NCBI GenBank assembly: GCA_977017575.1
Contig: CDRNVI010000201.1
Span: 37,261-101,260, forward strand
Origin: Paramoeba atlantica
Taxonomy: Eukaryota > Discosea
Direction: 5' to 3'
Length of the DNA: 64,000 bases
Both the position numbers and the translations under genes were made by a program. Of this stretch, positions 54,710 through 64,000 are shown piece by piece. Below the pieces are notes generated by a model. The model saw nothing but the letters and a program-made list of their open reading frames with translations. It did no database searches and was not told the origin of the DNA. Numbering within the stretch: the first letter of the stretch is position 1; every line of letters starts with the position of its first letter.

Positions 54710-55842
54710 GTACAGAGAAATGGTGATAAACAAGAGAAATGGTCTTATTTTCAATCAACTCTCGAATAAAATGCAGTTTAATATCAATGTGCTTGGTTCT
54801 CAACTTGATCATCAGGTTGTTTGCAATGTCAATAGCTTGTTGATTGTCCTCATAAATTAAAATAGGGGTTTTAACCGTCAAACCCAGAGTCTCCAACAAT
54901 TGTTTCAGATACATAATCTCTTTTGTGACCTCAGCTAATGCATAATATTCAGCATCAGTTGATGAGAGTTTCACAGAAGGGGTTGTCTTGGAACACCAGG
55001 AAATCAGATTGGAGCATAAGAAAACTAAATAGCCATAGGTGGAGTGATGGTCATATTGATCAGCAAAAGCAACATCACAAAACACACTCAAATCAACAGT
55101 CATCAATTTGGGGTCAAAACCAGCAGGGCAGACAAATTTGATTTCCTCATTAGGGCATCCATTCAGATAAGAAATAAGGCGACAAATAGCGTTCTCAAGT
55201 TCTTTGGAGGGGTGGGTTTGGAACTTGCAGATCTGGCCAACAGCATATGAGATATCTGGTCGGGTGTTGGAGGCATACAAGAACTTCCCATTGATCATGG
55301 GGATGGGGATGTTGGTGGGATAGCTATCAGGGCACAATCTTATTTTTGGGTCAGCAGGGGTCTTGTAGTGGATTCGAACCAGGTGATTGTATTCTTGACA
55401 GATCAACTTCACATAATCAGATTGGTCCAAAGAAACTTGAAAGAGCTCATCTTGCTTGATCTGCATTCCAATCAACCAATCAACTGTGTCAAAGTATTTT
55501 AGATCATATTTTCCACACATGTATTCCACAAAGCGCTCGTGCAATTTTGTGCAGGTGGAAAACCAGGTCAAGTCATCCATGATAGCAACCAAAAACATAA
55601 TTCCATTTGATTCAGCAATCATGAACAGACAAGGATCAACATCGTTCCGAATGAAGCCAAAAGCCAACAGGGACTCAACCAAATGATTGTACCAGTTTCG
55701 ACCAGCAGAGGGGTATCCATAAATTCCCTTCAACATCAGCCACACAAAATCATTTCCTTTCTCAACAAAACCAGGGGGTTGACTTATATAAACAGATTTC
55801 ACATCAGAATCAACATCAGCACAAACATATGCTGAGGGTACA

Positions 55843-56096
55843 TGTCAGGTTGTGAAAGTGTTTCGACTCTCAAAGATGCTTCTCGATTTGGTGTTGTTTT
55901 GTTGTTTCCTCTGCGTTTTCCTGATTAGAGAGTGTTTTGTTTTGCCCAAATTTGTGTTTCATCACGAATTTGGTTTGTATTGCTTTTGTTGTGCTTTGAG
56001 CAGAAGTTGTAGATATCATAGTAAATTTAGAAGATTTAAACTGATCTGTTTCCTTATTCTGTTTGTATTAGTAGTAGAGATGCACCACTTTGTACT
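55843..56096 (+). repeat. Gypsy left LTR
   Basis: 254 bp, starts TGTCAGGTTGTG and ends near GTACT, immediately after the GTACA target copy in Copia-1. The end was fixed by comparison with the right LTR, which stops just before the second GTACA. Confidence 0.8.
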
Positions 56097-56286
56097 TTTT
56101 TTTGGAAGTTCGCTCTGCTTCTGTGTTTTGGTTCTTTTTCCATTTATTTTCGGTTGTACATTAGCCGTGAGTGATGATATTTCTACATCACCCTATCTTC
56201 AAGAGGGAACGTTTTGGTTAGGTCTTCTTGCGAGGATGTGGGAAGAGGTGAGGGAGAGAGACTTTAATTATATTCTTCCTTAGGTA

Positions 56287-57465
56287 ATGTTCTTCCTATT
56301 ATTCTCCTTGAATGTGTGCTATGGTATTTTTCGTTTTCGGAAGAGAATGGAAGATAGTCGTTGTCGAATGAATTTTCTACCTAATGTGAGCATTGGGAGA
56401 CCTCGTTCAGAAAATAGTGGTATAGGTAGGCCATGGCAGATGAGCAGTTTGACAGCTCTATATGATAGAGATGCGGTCATACGACCAGTTTCTGCTTGGA
56501 ACATGAGCAGGGAGAGGAGTCATCTTCAGGCTGACGAGCAAGAAGTATCTAATTCCCAGGATGCAGCGTTGAGAAGAACTCTGTCTCAGATGACACAGGA
56601 GATGGAGGATCATAGTCGAACTCTTAAGACCATGAAGGGTCTTCCGAAGTTAAACATACTGTGTGATGATGTTGAAAAACTTTTGTTTTTTCAAAGTGAT
56701 TTCTACTGGAAAATGAGAAATAATGTCGAAGACAGGAGTCTTTGGCATCATTACTTGTTTGAAGTAATTTCTGGAGATTCAAAGTTAAGTCTTCAAAGAA
56801 TGGATTACTCTACTATGGGTGTTTCGAATATTATTACTTTTTTGTTTCAAGATAATCTCGGTGTCGAGTGGCAAGAAAAAATTTGTATAGCTGCAAGGGA
56901 TGTGAAACAGAAGCCTTCTGAGAGAATCAAGCTATTTATGAATTGGCTTGAGACATATTTAGAGGTATTGGATATAGAACTTGATTCGGCTGATGTGAAG
57001 AGTATTCTGTATCATGCTCTGCTTCCAAAATATTGTAATGTTTTTGAAAGTAAGTTTGAGAACTTTAATCTTAACGAAACACCTTAGTGTTCTCTAGAAG
57101 AATATGGCTTTCAAGCAGAATTGTTTCACAGTTTTGCAAACACGAGTTCTGGATCTGGGGGCTTGAGGAAGTGTTATTATTGTGGGAAACATGGTCATAT
57201 TCGAAGCAATTGTCCATCTCAGAGATTGAAGAGTCCATCTGAGAAAACTTCATCTGAGAGAGTTCCATCGGAGAAGAGAGTATCTTATGAGAAACAAACA
57301 TTATTACAGGAAGGGAAATGTTTTAACTGTTGGAAAACTGGACATATGATGAGAGATTGTCCTGAAAAGAAGTCAATGATTGATTTGGGGGGTGGAAACT
57401 CTCTGGTAGATTTGTCAAATTATTTGGAAGAAAAATCTGATTATGATTTTTTTTTTTCTTTTTGA
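56287..57465 (+). mobile_element. Gypsy gag region
   Basis: A helical gag part (LPKLNILCDDVEKLLFFQSD, SERIKLFMNWLETYLEVLD) followed by two zinc knuckles, CYYCGKHGHIRSNC near 57172 and CFNCWKTGHMMRDC near 57320. Double knuckles and the following pol order fit a gypsy-type element. Treated as a fossil. Confidence 0.8.
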
Positions 57466-57870
57466 GGCAGACTTTATTCAATTAGTAGTTCTTAATCTAA
57501 GCCATTTGAATTACATTAAATTATGTTTGTTTTTAACCTCTAACGAGAGGTGAAGTTTTAAACTTCAGCTTAGTTCAGTTGGTCTTTATGCTGAACTTTA
57601 GAACTTCTGCAAGTTCAGGCTGGAGGATACACATCAGAAGGGAGAATAATCTAAAGCTTCTTCCAAGGGAATTTATTCTCAACTTTTTAGCAGACAGGGC
57701 TGAGATGTAACCTGTTCCGATTTTCACACTTCTTCAAGAGCTCCTCACTCCAATCAAATCACTCTACAGCACCAGAAAAATTTTCCATAATATCAAAAAA
57801 CTGGGATTTGAACTCGCCCCCCCAGGGTTGGACATAGTTGAATTTACGACTAAACTACAGGCACCAACCC
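57450..57870 (-). mobile_element. tRNA-derived SINE, copy 2 (in Gypsy)
   Basis: About 421 bp, minus orientation, between duplications TCTGATTATGATTT (57436-57449) and its one-mismatch copy at 57872-57885. Same A/B boxes and 3' end as the other copies, a few percent diverged. It separates the gag knuckles from the protease-like part of the host element. Confidence 0.85.
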
Positions 57871-57899
57871 ATCTGACTATGATTTGTTCTTGAGTGAGG

Positions 57900-59710
57900 C
57901 TGAACTTGCTTCTGAGAAATTTGATGGCAGTATTCCTATTTGTCCTCCGCCTGATGATACAAAAGTTTATATTCCTGTGACCTGAGGTCAAGAAAAATCT
58001 CTGGATGTTTGGATGATTTTTGACCCAGCAATGACAATTTCATGTTGTGACTATAATTTATGGGAAGGTTTGGAGGGTGAAGTTGGGATAGGTAAAACTA
58101 GTATGATGGAGATTGGGGGTAAATCATTTAATTTAACAAAATTTAAATGGGTTTACGGATATACTCTTACCTATCAAGCGAGAATTAAAATCTGGAGGAA
58201 TGTTATGTTGGGTGGAAATCGAATTGTACTCAATCGAAATGATGCTAAGGAATTAGGAGTCTCAGTTGAAGGTGTTCATTCAGTTTTTCCCTCTCAAAAA
58301 ATAAGTTCCTCTAGAGATGATTGTGTTTGGTGTGAAGAGAAGAAAGTTTCTGTAGATGAGACCCAGTGGGAGAAAGAGAAGGTTGATATACTTCTTCAGA
58401 GTGTTGAAAGTGCTTTGAATGCGAACACTAAGCTCCCAACAAGCAGTTTTTGTAATTTGATTAATTCAGAATTTCAAGTTGTTCTTAGAGATTCTGATTC
58501 TGTGTATACTTGACAGTATCTGATTCCCTGAGATATTCAGCCTGCAGTTCACCAGAGAATCAAGGAATGGGTGGACAATGGTTGGGTTAAGAAGTGGGAT
58601 AAGAATTCAAAAAATGTTTGGAATTCTCCGCTCCTGGCAGTGCCAAAACGATCTGGTGGTGTGAATGAGGCTGATGATATAAGATTGTGTATCGATTTGT
58701 GAAAAGTTAATTCAAAGTCAAAGGAACCAATTTATACTTTGCCAACACCTGTCGAAATGTTTAGAACGGTTGGTGGTGCGAAATTTTTCACTGAGATTGA
58801 TTTGTCTAGTGCTTACCACCATATTAAAGTAGAGGAAGATAGTCAACCTCTGCTTGGTTTTGTCAATCCTGAAGGAATTCAGTATGTTTGGATGAGATTA
58901 TCTTTTGGTCCCAAAGGTGTGGTTACCCATTTTCAGGCTCAGGGTGAGAGAATGATTTTAGGAATCAAAGATGTGATTTCTTATTTGAATAATTTTTTAG
59001 TTGCCTCTCGAATGTTCAAATCTCACTGCAAAAGTGTAAGAAGGGTAATTAAAGCATTGACAGAGGCGGGTTTTCAGATCAATTGTAAGAAATGTAAGTT
59101 TTTAATGAAAAAATTGAAATTTATGGGTCATTTAATTGATGGTAATTCTTGCTCAATTGATAGTCACAAGATGAAAGTGGCTGCCAAGATTGCTCGTCCA
59201 GTTACTGGGAAACAAGTGAAATGAATGTTGGGTTTTTTTAATTTTTTGAAGGACTTTATTTCAAATTTTGCTTCGATAGCAGCCCTGTTGGAGAAGTTAA
59301 GAAAATTGAGAAAAATTACTTCTGCTTGGAGGAAGCTGAAGAGAAAGCTTTCCAGGATTTGAAATATGCGGTAGAACATGTGCTTGTTCTGTCTCAACCT
59401 GATTGGGAGTTGGAATTTCGGGTGGCTTGTGATGCTTCACAAGATGCTGTTAGTGCGGTTTTGTACCAAGTGACTAAGGATGGTTCAAAGAAATATGTTA
59501 TGCTGTGCTCGAAGACTCTTCAAGCGGGTCAGCAGAACTATCTTGCTCTTAAGAGGAAACTATTGGCAATTGTTTTCTTGCTTAAAAAATTTTGGTATTA
59601 TCTTTTGGGAAGAAAATTTGTTGTGGAAACTGATCATAAAGCTTTAACATATTTGAATTTGTCAACTTCATTTATGATTCTTGACTGGCTTGATTTTCTT
59701 CTTTAGTATG
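57900..59710 (+). mobile_element. Gypsy protease-like, reverse transcriptase and RNase H region
   Basis: Recognisable gypsy reverse transcriptase blocks (FFTEIDLSSAYHHIKVEED, KCKFLMKKLKFMGHLID) and RNase H (FRVACDASQDAVSAVLYQ, KKFWYYLLGRKFVVETDHKA). The stretch before them at the protease position is less certain. Treated as a fossil. Confidence 0.8.
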
Positions 59711-59739
59711 ATTTTACCATTGTCTTTATTAAAGGGATG

Positions 59740-61610
59740 GAAAATGTTTTACCTGATTTTCTTTCCTGTTGTTGTGTTAAAGAAGAAGTTCCTGTGGAGT
59801 ATGAGTTACCTCTGGTTGGGTTGGATGTTAAAAATGTTGATTGTGATTCTGAACCAGGAGTGTATACAAAAGAGAGACTTGAGGAATTTCTAAATTCTGT
59901 GATCGATAAATGTGAACCCATTGATAAAGACAAATTGTCTTTAGTTCAAGACAAACATAATGAGAGTCATATGGAAGTGTCTGGAACATTCAACAATTTG
60001 TTTCACTCAGGGTATTATTGGTCAAATATGCGAAAAATGGTGGAAGAAGTTTGTGCTGGCTGCATGGAGTGTCTTCACTATAATGTTGGGAAAGATTGGT
60101 TTTTATCCATTGACTCCAGTTTCTGTCGCTCTCCCGATGGACTTGATAGCAATTGATTTTGTTTGTGGTCTTCCTGAGATATCAGATGGTTTTACTGTGG
60201 GTCTTATTATCATTGATTGTGCGACTTGTTTTGTATTTTTGCATCCATTGAAATCAAAATCTTCAAAAGCTGTTGCTGAAGCTTTATTGGAAGTGTTCTG
60301 TAATTTTAGGTTTCTCCAGGAAATTCAAAGTGACCAAGATCCATCATTTATGAGCAAATCAATGGATAAGTTTAGAGAACTTGCTGAAGCTTGTTCTAGG
60401 AAAATTCTGAAATATTTCCCAACTTAGAATGGTATGGTTGAAAGGTATGTCAAGAAAGTAAATAATGTGTTAAAAAAGATGATGCATGGTGAGGGTACTT
60501 ACTGGGTAAAATTTTTACCTGTGATTCAACTCTCACTGAATGATCGATATATTTCTCGTCATAAGTCAATGCCGTTTGCTTGTATGTTCGGTCAAAAAGT
60601 GAATCAAGCAAGGAATTATGAGAAGATTGAACTGGAAGTCATGACTCCAGAACAATTACTTGAAAGGAATCGAAATTTGGTTCATGTGGTTTATCCAGCC
60701 CTTGCAAGACTTTTTGCTGCTTTGAGAAAGTTGGATTGTAAGTCAAAGAATTCGGAGAGAAAGGAAAAGAAAATTCTCAAAGACAAACCTTTGAAAGTTG
60801 GAACAACTGTGATGAAAAAAGTAGATGTGAAAGAGACGAAATGGCAACAGGAATGGGTTGGCGCCCGTAGTTTAGTCGTAAATTCGACTATGTCCAACCT
60901 CGGGGGGGCGAGTTCAAATCCCAGTTTTTCGATATTATAGAAAATTTTTCTGGTGCTGTAGAGTGATTTGATTGGAGTGAGGAGCTCTTGAAGAAGTGTG
61001 AAAATCGGAACAGGTTACATCTCAGCCCTGTCTGCTAAAAAGTTGAGGGTAAATTCCCTTGGAAGGAGCTTTGGATTATTCTCCCTTCTGATGTGCATCC
61101 TCCAGCCTGAACTTGCAGAAGTTCTAAAGTTCAGCATAAAGACCGACTGAACTAAGCTGAAGTTTAAAACTTCACCTCTCATTAGAGGTTAAAAACAAAC
61201 ATAATTTAATGTAATTCAAATGGCTTAGATTAAGAACTACTAATTGAATAAAGTCTGCCTCAAAAAAGAAAAAAAAATGGCAACAGGAATGGGAAGGGCC
61301 TTTTAAAATTAAGAGTTATGATTCAAAGACTAAGGGTTATGATTTGGTTTATTTGATGGGAGCCCCCTATGCTAACAAGGTTCCAATTTCTCAATTGAAA
61401 GTGGTAAAAGCTGAAGTTAAAGTTGATAAACTTTATGAAGTTGAGAAAATTTTGGAAGATCATGGTTCTGTTGGAAAGAAAGAATATCAAGTTAAGTGGA
61501 AAGGGTTTGATGAGAAGTTGTGGATTCCTGCAACTGATTTTTTTGCTGATGATTTGATTCAAAAATATCATCTAGAGGCTTTGAAGAGTAAGAAATATAA
61601 CTTTCGTTAA
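59740..61610 (+). mobile_element. Gypsy integrase and chromodomain region
   Basis: Integrase zinc-binding part (about 59940-60100), catalytic core (VCGLPEISDGFTVGLIII, IQSDQDPSFMSKSMDKF) and, after a SINE insertion, a chromodomain (YQVKWKGFDEKLWIPATD, 61420-61600). In chromoviruses this C-terminal chromodomain steers integration toward marked chromatin. Treated as a fossil. Confidence 0.8.
60858..61274 (+). mobile_element. tRNA-derived SINE, copy 3 (in Gypsy)
   Basis: The cleanest copy: 417 bp in plus orientation, flanked by a perfect 19-bp duplication aaatggcaacaggaatggg (60839-60857 and 61275-61293). Head TTGGCGCCC, A box TAGTTTAGTCG at 60868, B box AGTTCAAATCC near 60911, a 3' end AATAAAGTCTGCCTC and an A-rich tail. 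The A box fits TRGYNNANNNG fully and the B box fits GGTTCGANTCC at nine of eleven positions. The long duplication and A tail show LINE-type target-primed insertion. Confidence 0.9.
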
Positions 61611-61734
61611 AAGAAGTGATTATTTCTGTTCTGTAATGTTGTTGTAAGTGGTTGTTAGAAGTTTTATTTTTGTTTTTGTTGTGATTTTTTGTTTTGTCGT
61701 ATAATTTTCGGTGGAAATGTACACTTGGGGGGGG

Positions 61735-61960
61735 TGTCAGGTTGTGAGAGTGTTTCGACTCTCAAAGATGCTTCTCGATTTGGTGTTGTTTTGTTGTTTC
61801 CTCTGTGTTTTCCCAATTAGGGAGCGTTAGGGTTGGCACCCTTTTTTTTTTTTTTTTTTTTTTGAGGCAGATTTTATTCAATTAGTAGTTCTTAATCTAA
61901 GCCATTTGAATTACATTAAATTATGTTTGTATTAGTAATAGAGATGCACCACTCCGTACT
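61735..61960 (+). repeat. Gypsy right LTR, rearranged
   Basis: Starts TGTCAGGTTGTG at 61735 and ends just before GTACA at 61961. Its middle is replaced by SINE sequence, so only the two flanks (about 95 and 30 bp) can be compared with the left LTR. Confidence 0.8.
61830..61930 (-). mobile_element. SINE remnant in the Gypsy right LTR
   Basis: A 12-bp SINE head word (gggttggcaccc) in plus orientation abuts a T run and ~65 bp of the SINE 3' end in minus orientation, which then joins LTR sequence at a shared ATGTTTGTATTAG-like word. So the tRNA part and most of the body are gone and the ends are in opposite orientation. Confidence 0.7.
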
Positions 61961-63632
61961 GTACATCACTACCATGGAGCTTACATCCAAATAGGGCAGC
62001 CAAACACAGAATGGTTCTCAAAGTGGAGGAATGAGCAACAGGGGAATACACCTCATTGATGGAGTCCAGAATAAATGAAGAGCCATTGACACAGTATCAT
62101 GACTTGAAGGAAGTAACCTTTCCATGTTGTGTTTTGATGTGATATCTCTACAAACCAAGTAAAATTACCACATTTGAATAATCAATTTAGTTCTTGTGGA
62201 CAAAGACAAAAGCTTTCCTTTTCATGAGGGCATTGCACTCTCTCTTCATTGATTCAAGCCATTCGTGCTTCTCTCAGAAGGCAATAGCATCTTTGAAAGT
62301 TTTCAGGGTCAATGCAGTTGAGATGTCTTCCTCAGCCATGAGAGCAACCATCATTGAGATTTCAAAATCATTCCATTGTTTCTTCTTCCTTTTTTGAGCA
62401 GATCTTCTGGGTTCAGAGGGAGTTTGGGTCAAACTGGGTACAGGTGGGATAATATCTCAGTCATGTGCACCAGATTCATAGAAACCATCTGAATATTCAA
62501 AGTTTTCAGGGCCATGGATCAATTCCTCCCCTCCATCTTGGGATTCCTCCTCACAAGATGTCTCTTCCTCAAGTTCCTCAAATGAAATAGGTTCAGAAGA
62601 TGGTTGTGGTCTGAAAAGGTCAATAGGAGGAGCAGAAGATCCACCAATATACTTCTGGTAAAAAGATTGAACACCAAAGGCAGTCTCGTCAAAAACCACA
62701 TTAGCAGACTTGAAAAATTTCTTCACAATTGGATCCCACATGTGGTAAGCAGTCATATTGGGGACAGGTCACACATAAATTCTGAATCAAACTTTGGGCT
62801 TCAATTTCTTCTGTTGTTCCTTGGGTAGCAAAGAGAAAGCATGGCAGCCAAAGGCTCTGAAGTACATCCAGTCAGGTCAGGTTTTGAAGAGAGCTTCCAT
62901 TGGTGAGATCTTTGCCATTGCCATGAACAGTAGATTGGTAACACAAATCAAAGAATTCAGCTGCTTCAGGCCAGAAGAAGTCAGGACAGCGACCAGAATG
63001 GAGGTTGGATCTGATTCCCTCTTGAGAGGTATGGTTGTATCTCTCAGCAATTGTGTTTTGTTCATGTTCAGAATGTGCAAACCATTGAAGATGGATCCCT
63101 TTCTCTTTACAAAATTTCGAAAGTTTTCCATGCTTACCAATGAACTCTCCAGCACTATCACATTAGATAATCTTCACACGAGTGTCACATTGTTGTTCCA
63201 ATTTTGCGACAGCAACAATAATATCATCAGCAACATCATTCTTCAGCTTCAAAGATGAACAGAGAGGATGATGAGATTTGTGTTCAATGATTGTCAACTG
63301 GTACTTGAAGCCACCAATTCCCACAACATTCAAATACAAAATGTTGACATGAATAAATTCTCTGTAATTGAAATCATGCCATGGTTTGATTTTGATATGT
63401 GGAGAGTGAGAAAGCTTCTCAGAAACACATTCCAATATACAATCAGTTTTGTTATTGTGGAGCACTCGAGGTAAATTGCAGCCAATTTGAAGCTCACCAG
63501 TCTGTTTAATTGAACTAATGTGTCCAGCCCATAGGTGCCAAATCAAGAAAGATTCACAGTGTTGGGGATGGAGCTCACGGTTGCGACGCTTCTTCTTTCC
63601 AAGCAGAGCAGTGCTAGGTGATGGGAGTTGGT
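61961..63632 (-). mobile_element. Copia-1 distal fragment next to the telomere
   Basis: It matches Copia-2 from about 50455 to 52123 in the same orientation: start of reverse transcriptase, the acidic linker (FEELEEETSCEEESQDGGEE), integrase core and the gag-pre-integrase segment. The match stops at ...gggagttggt, where telomere repeats begin. Treated as a fossil. Confidence 0.88.
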
Positions 63633-64000
63633 TAGGGTTTAGGGTTTAGGGTTTAGGGTTTAGGGTTTAGGGTTTAGGGTTTAGGGTTTAGGGTTTAGGG
63701 TTTAGGGTTTAGGGTTTAGGGTTTAGGGTTTAGGGTTTAGGGTTTAGGGTTTAGGGTTTAGGGTTTAGGGTTTAGGGTTTAGGGTTTAGGGTTTAGGGTT
63801 TAGGGTTTAGGGTTTAGGGTTTAGGGTTTAGGGTTTAGGGTTTAGGGTTTAGGGTTTAGGGTTTAGGGTTTAGGGTTTAGGGTTTAGGGTTTAGGGTTTA
63901 GGGTTTAGGGTTTAGGGTTTAGGGTTTAGGGTTTAGGGTTTAGGGTTTAGGGTTTAGGGTTTAGGGTTTAGGGTTTAGGGTTTAGGGTTTAGGGTTTAGG
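63633..64000 (+). repeat. Telomere, (TTTAGGG)n
   Basis: About 52 perfect TTTAGGG units run to the end of the window with no variant repeat visible. The G-rich strand points to the right, as at a right chromosome end. This is the Arabidopsis-type repeat, also found in many algae and protists. There is no subtelomeric satellite: the repeats start inside Copia-1 sequence. Confidence 0.98.

Larger units (their letters stand above)
55843..61960 (+). mobile_element. Chromodomain Gypsy (chromovirus) element, nested in Copia-1
   Basis: Plus-strand Ty3/gypsy element with LTRs at both ends (left 55843-56096; right 61735-61960), a purine tract ggggggg right before the right LTR, and target duplication GTACA at 55838-55842 and 61961-61965. 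Parts in order: gag with two CCHC knuckles, protease-like part, reverse transcriptase, RNase H, integrase and a C-terminal chromodomain. Two SINEs lie in the internal region and a SINE remnant in the right LTR. LTR likeness is about 93% where comparable, older than Copia-2. It is broken, with very roughly ten interruptions counting the SINEs. Confidence 0.88.
48671..63632 (-). mobile_element. Copia-1: older Ty1/copia element, split by two insertions and cut by the telomere
   Basis: A fossil Ty1/copia-type element in minus orientation. Surviving parts: 3' LTR and 3' tail (48671-49000), a reverse transcriptase/RNase H portion (54710-55842) and the region from reverse transcriptase back through integrase to the gag-pre-integrase edge (61961-63632). 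Copia-2 sits between the first two parts and a chromodomain Gypsy between the last two, each bounded by GTACA. The gag, leader and 5' LTR are missing because the chromosome ends in telomere repeats at 63633. The coding parts are clearly broken in many places. Relative to Copia-2 it carries many transitions at CpG, so it is the older copy. Confidence 0.85.

Noticed and set aside
60858-60940. A functional tRNA gene at the SINE head
   Set aside because: A and B boxes are present but the sequence does not fold into a full cloverleaf, and it is fused to a SINE body with a tail and target duplication.

Overview
This is a eukaryotic, AT-rich, intron-dense chromosome end. The last ~370 bases (63633-64000) are uninterrupted TTTAGGG repeats with the G-rich strand running outward, so the right edge is a real telomere. 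Introns are short (about 50-400 bp), GT-AG, and almost pure pyrimidine on the sense strand. Exons are often 80-200 bp. TAA, TAG and TGA all act as stops. Frizzled-like receptors, tandem pseudokinases, ankyrin and TPR proteins, a TMEM45-like protein and chromovirus and Copia elements suggest a free-living protist. An amoebozoan or another amoeboid lineage is my guess; the sequence does not prove it.

Layout. 1-3851 (-): part of a gene with two protein-kinase-like folds that lack key catalytic residues. 4395-10457 (+): four genes, comprising an unrecognised Ser/Pro-rich protein, a 90-aa protein with an in-frame exon/intron duplication, an Armadillo-like protein and an Armadillo-like plus TPR protein. 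10586-12710 (-): a secreted choice-of-anchor-B/LVIVD propeller. 12954-14083 (-): a decayed eIF4A-type helicase copy. 14302-26692 (+): five tandem five-exon genes for Frizzled-like seven-helix receptors, with an antisense ankyrin gene between copies 1 and 2. 26706-28005 (-): a TMEM45/DUF716 membrane protein, head-to-head with a small basic protein at 28214. 28755-30000: ankyrin debris and unassigned coding-like sequence. 30277-33864 (-): an intronless, secreted 1195-aa protein with an EGF-like segment.

34606-47983 holds three ankyrin loci sharing the same first exon. Most ankyrin repeats are encoded one per phase-0 exon of ~102 bp, separated by nearly identical introns, so any subset would splice in frame. 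Between the second and third loci lie a coiled-coil gene with an in-frame stop, a nuclear-type 2-oxoglutarate/Fe(II) oxygenase and an unrecognised nuclear-type protein.

48671-63632 is a nest of retroelements. An older Copia element (Copia-1, minus strand) was entered by a younger Copia copy (Copia-2, 49001-54709) and by a chromodomain Gypsy element (55843-61960). Both insertions are flanked by the 5-bp duplication GTACA. Full-length tRNA-derived SINEs (~420 bp) with clear target duplications sit inside Copia-2 and twice inside the Gypsy, and a SINE remnant sits in the Gypsy right LTR. Copia-1 is cut off by the telomere, which suggests a broken end healed by telomere addition. Compared with Copia-2, Copia-1 shows a strong excess of transitions at CpG, which points to cytosine methylation of transposons.

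The most promising biology is the Frizzled-like array, whose ectodomains look homogenised while the membrane domains diverge, and the cassette-exon ankyrin loci. All product calls come from reading motifs by eye. Splice models for the five receptors and for the ankyrin exons whose borders I measured (the first repeat and the 5' exons) were checked by exon-length arithmetic and stay in frame.
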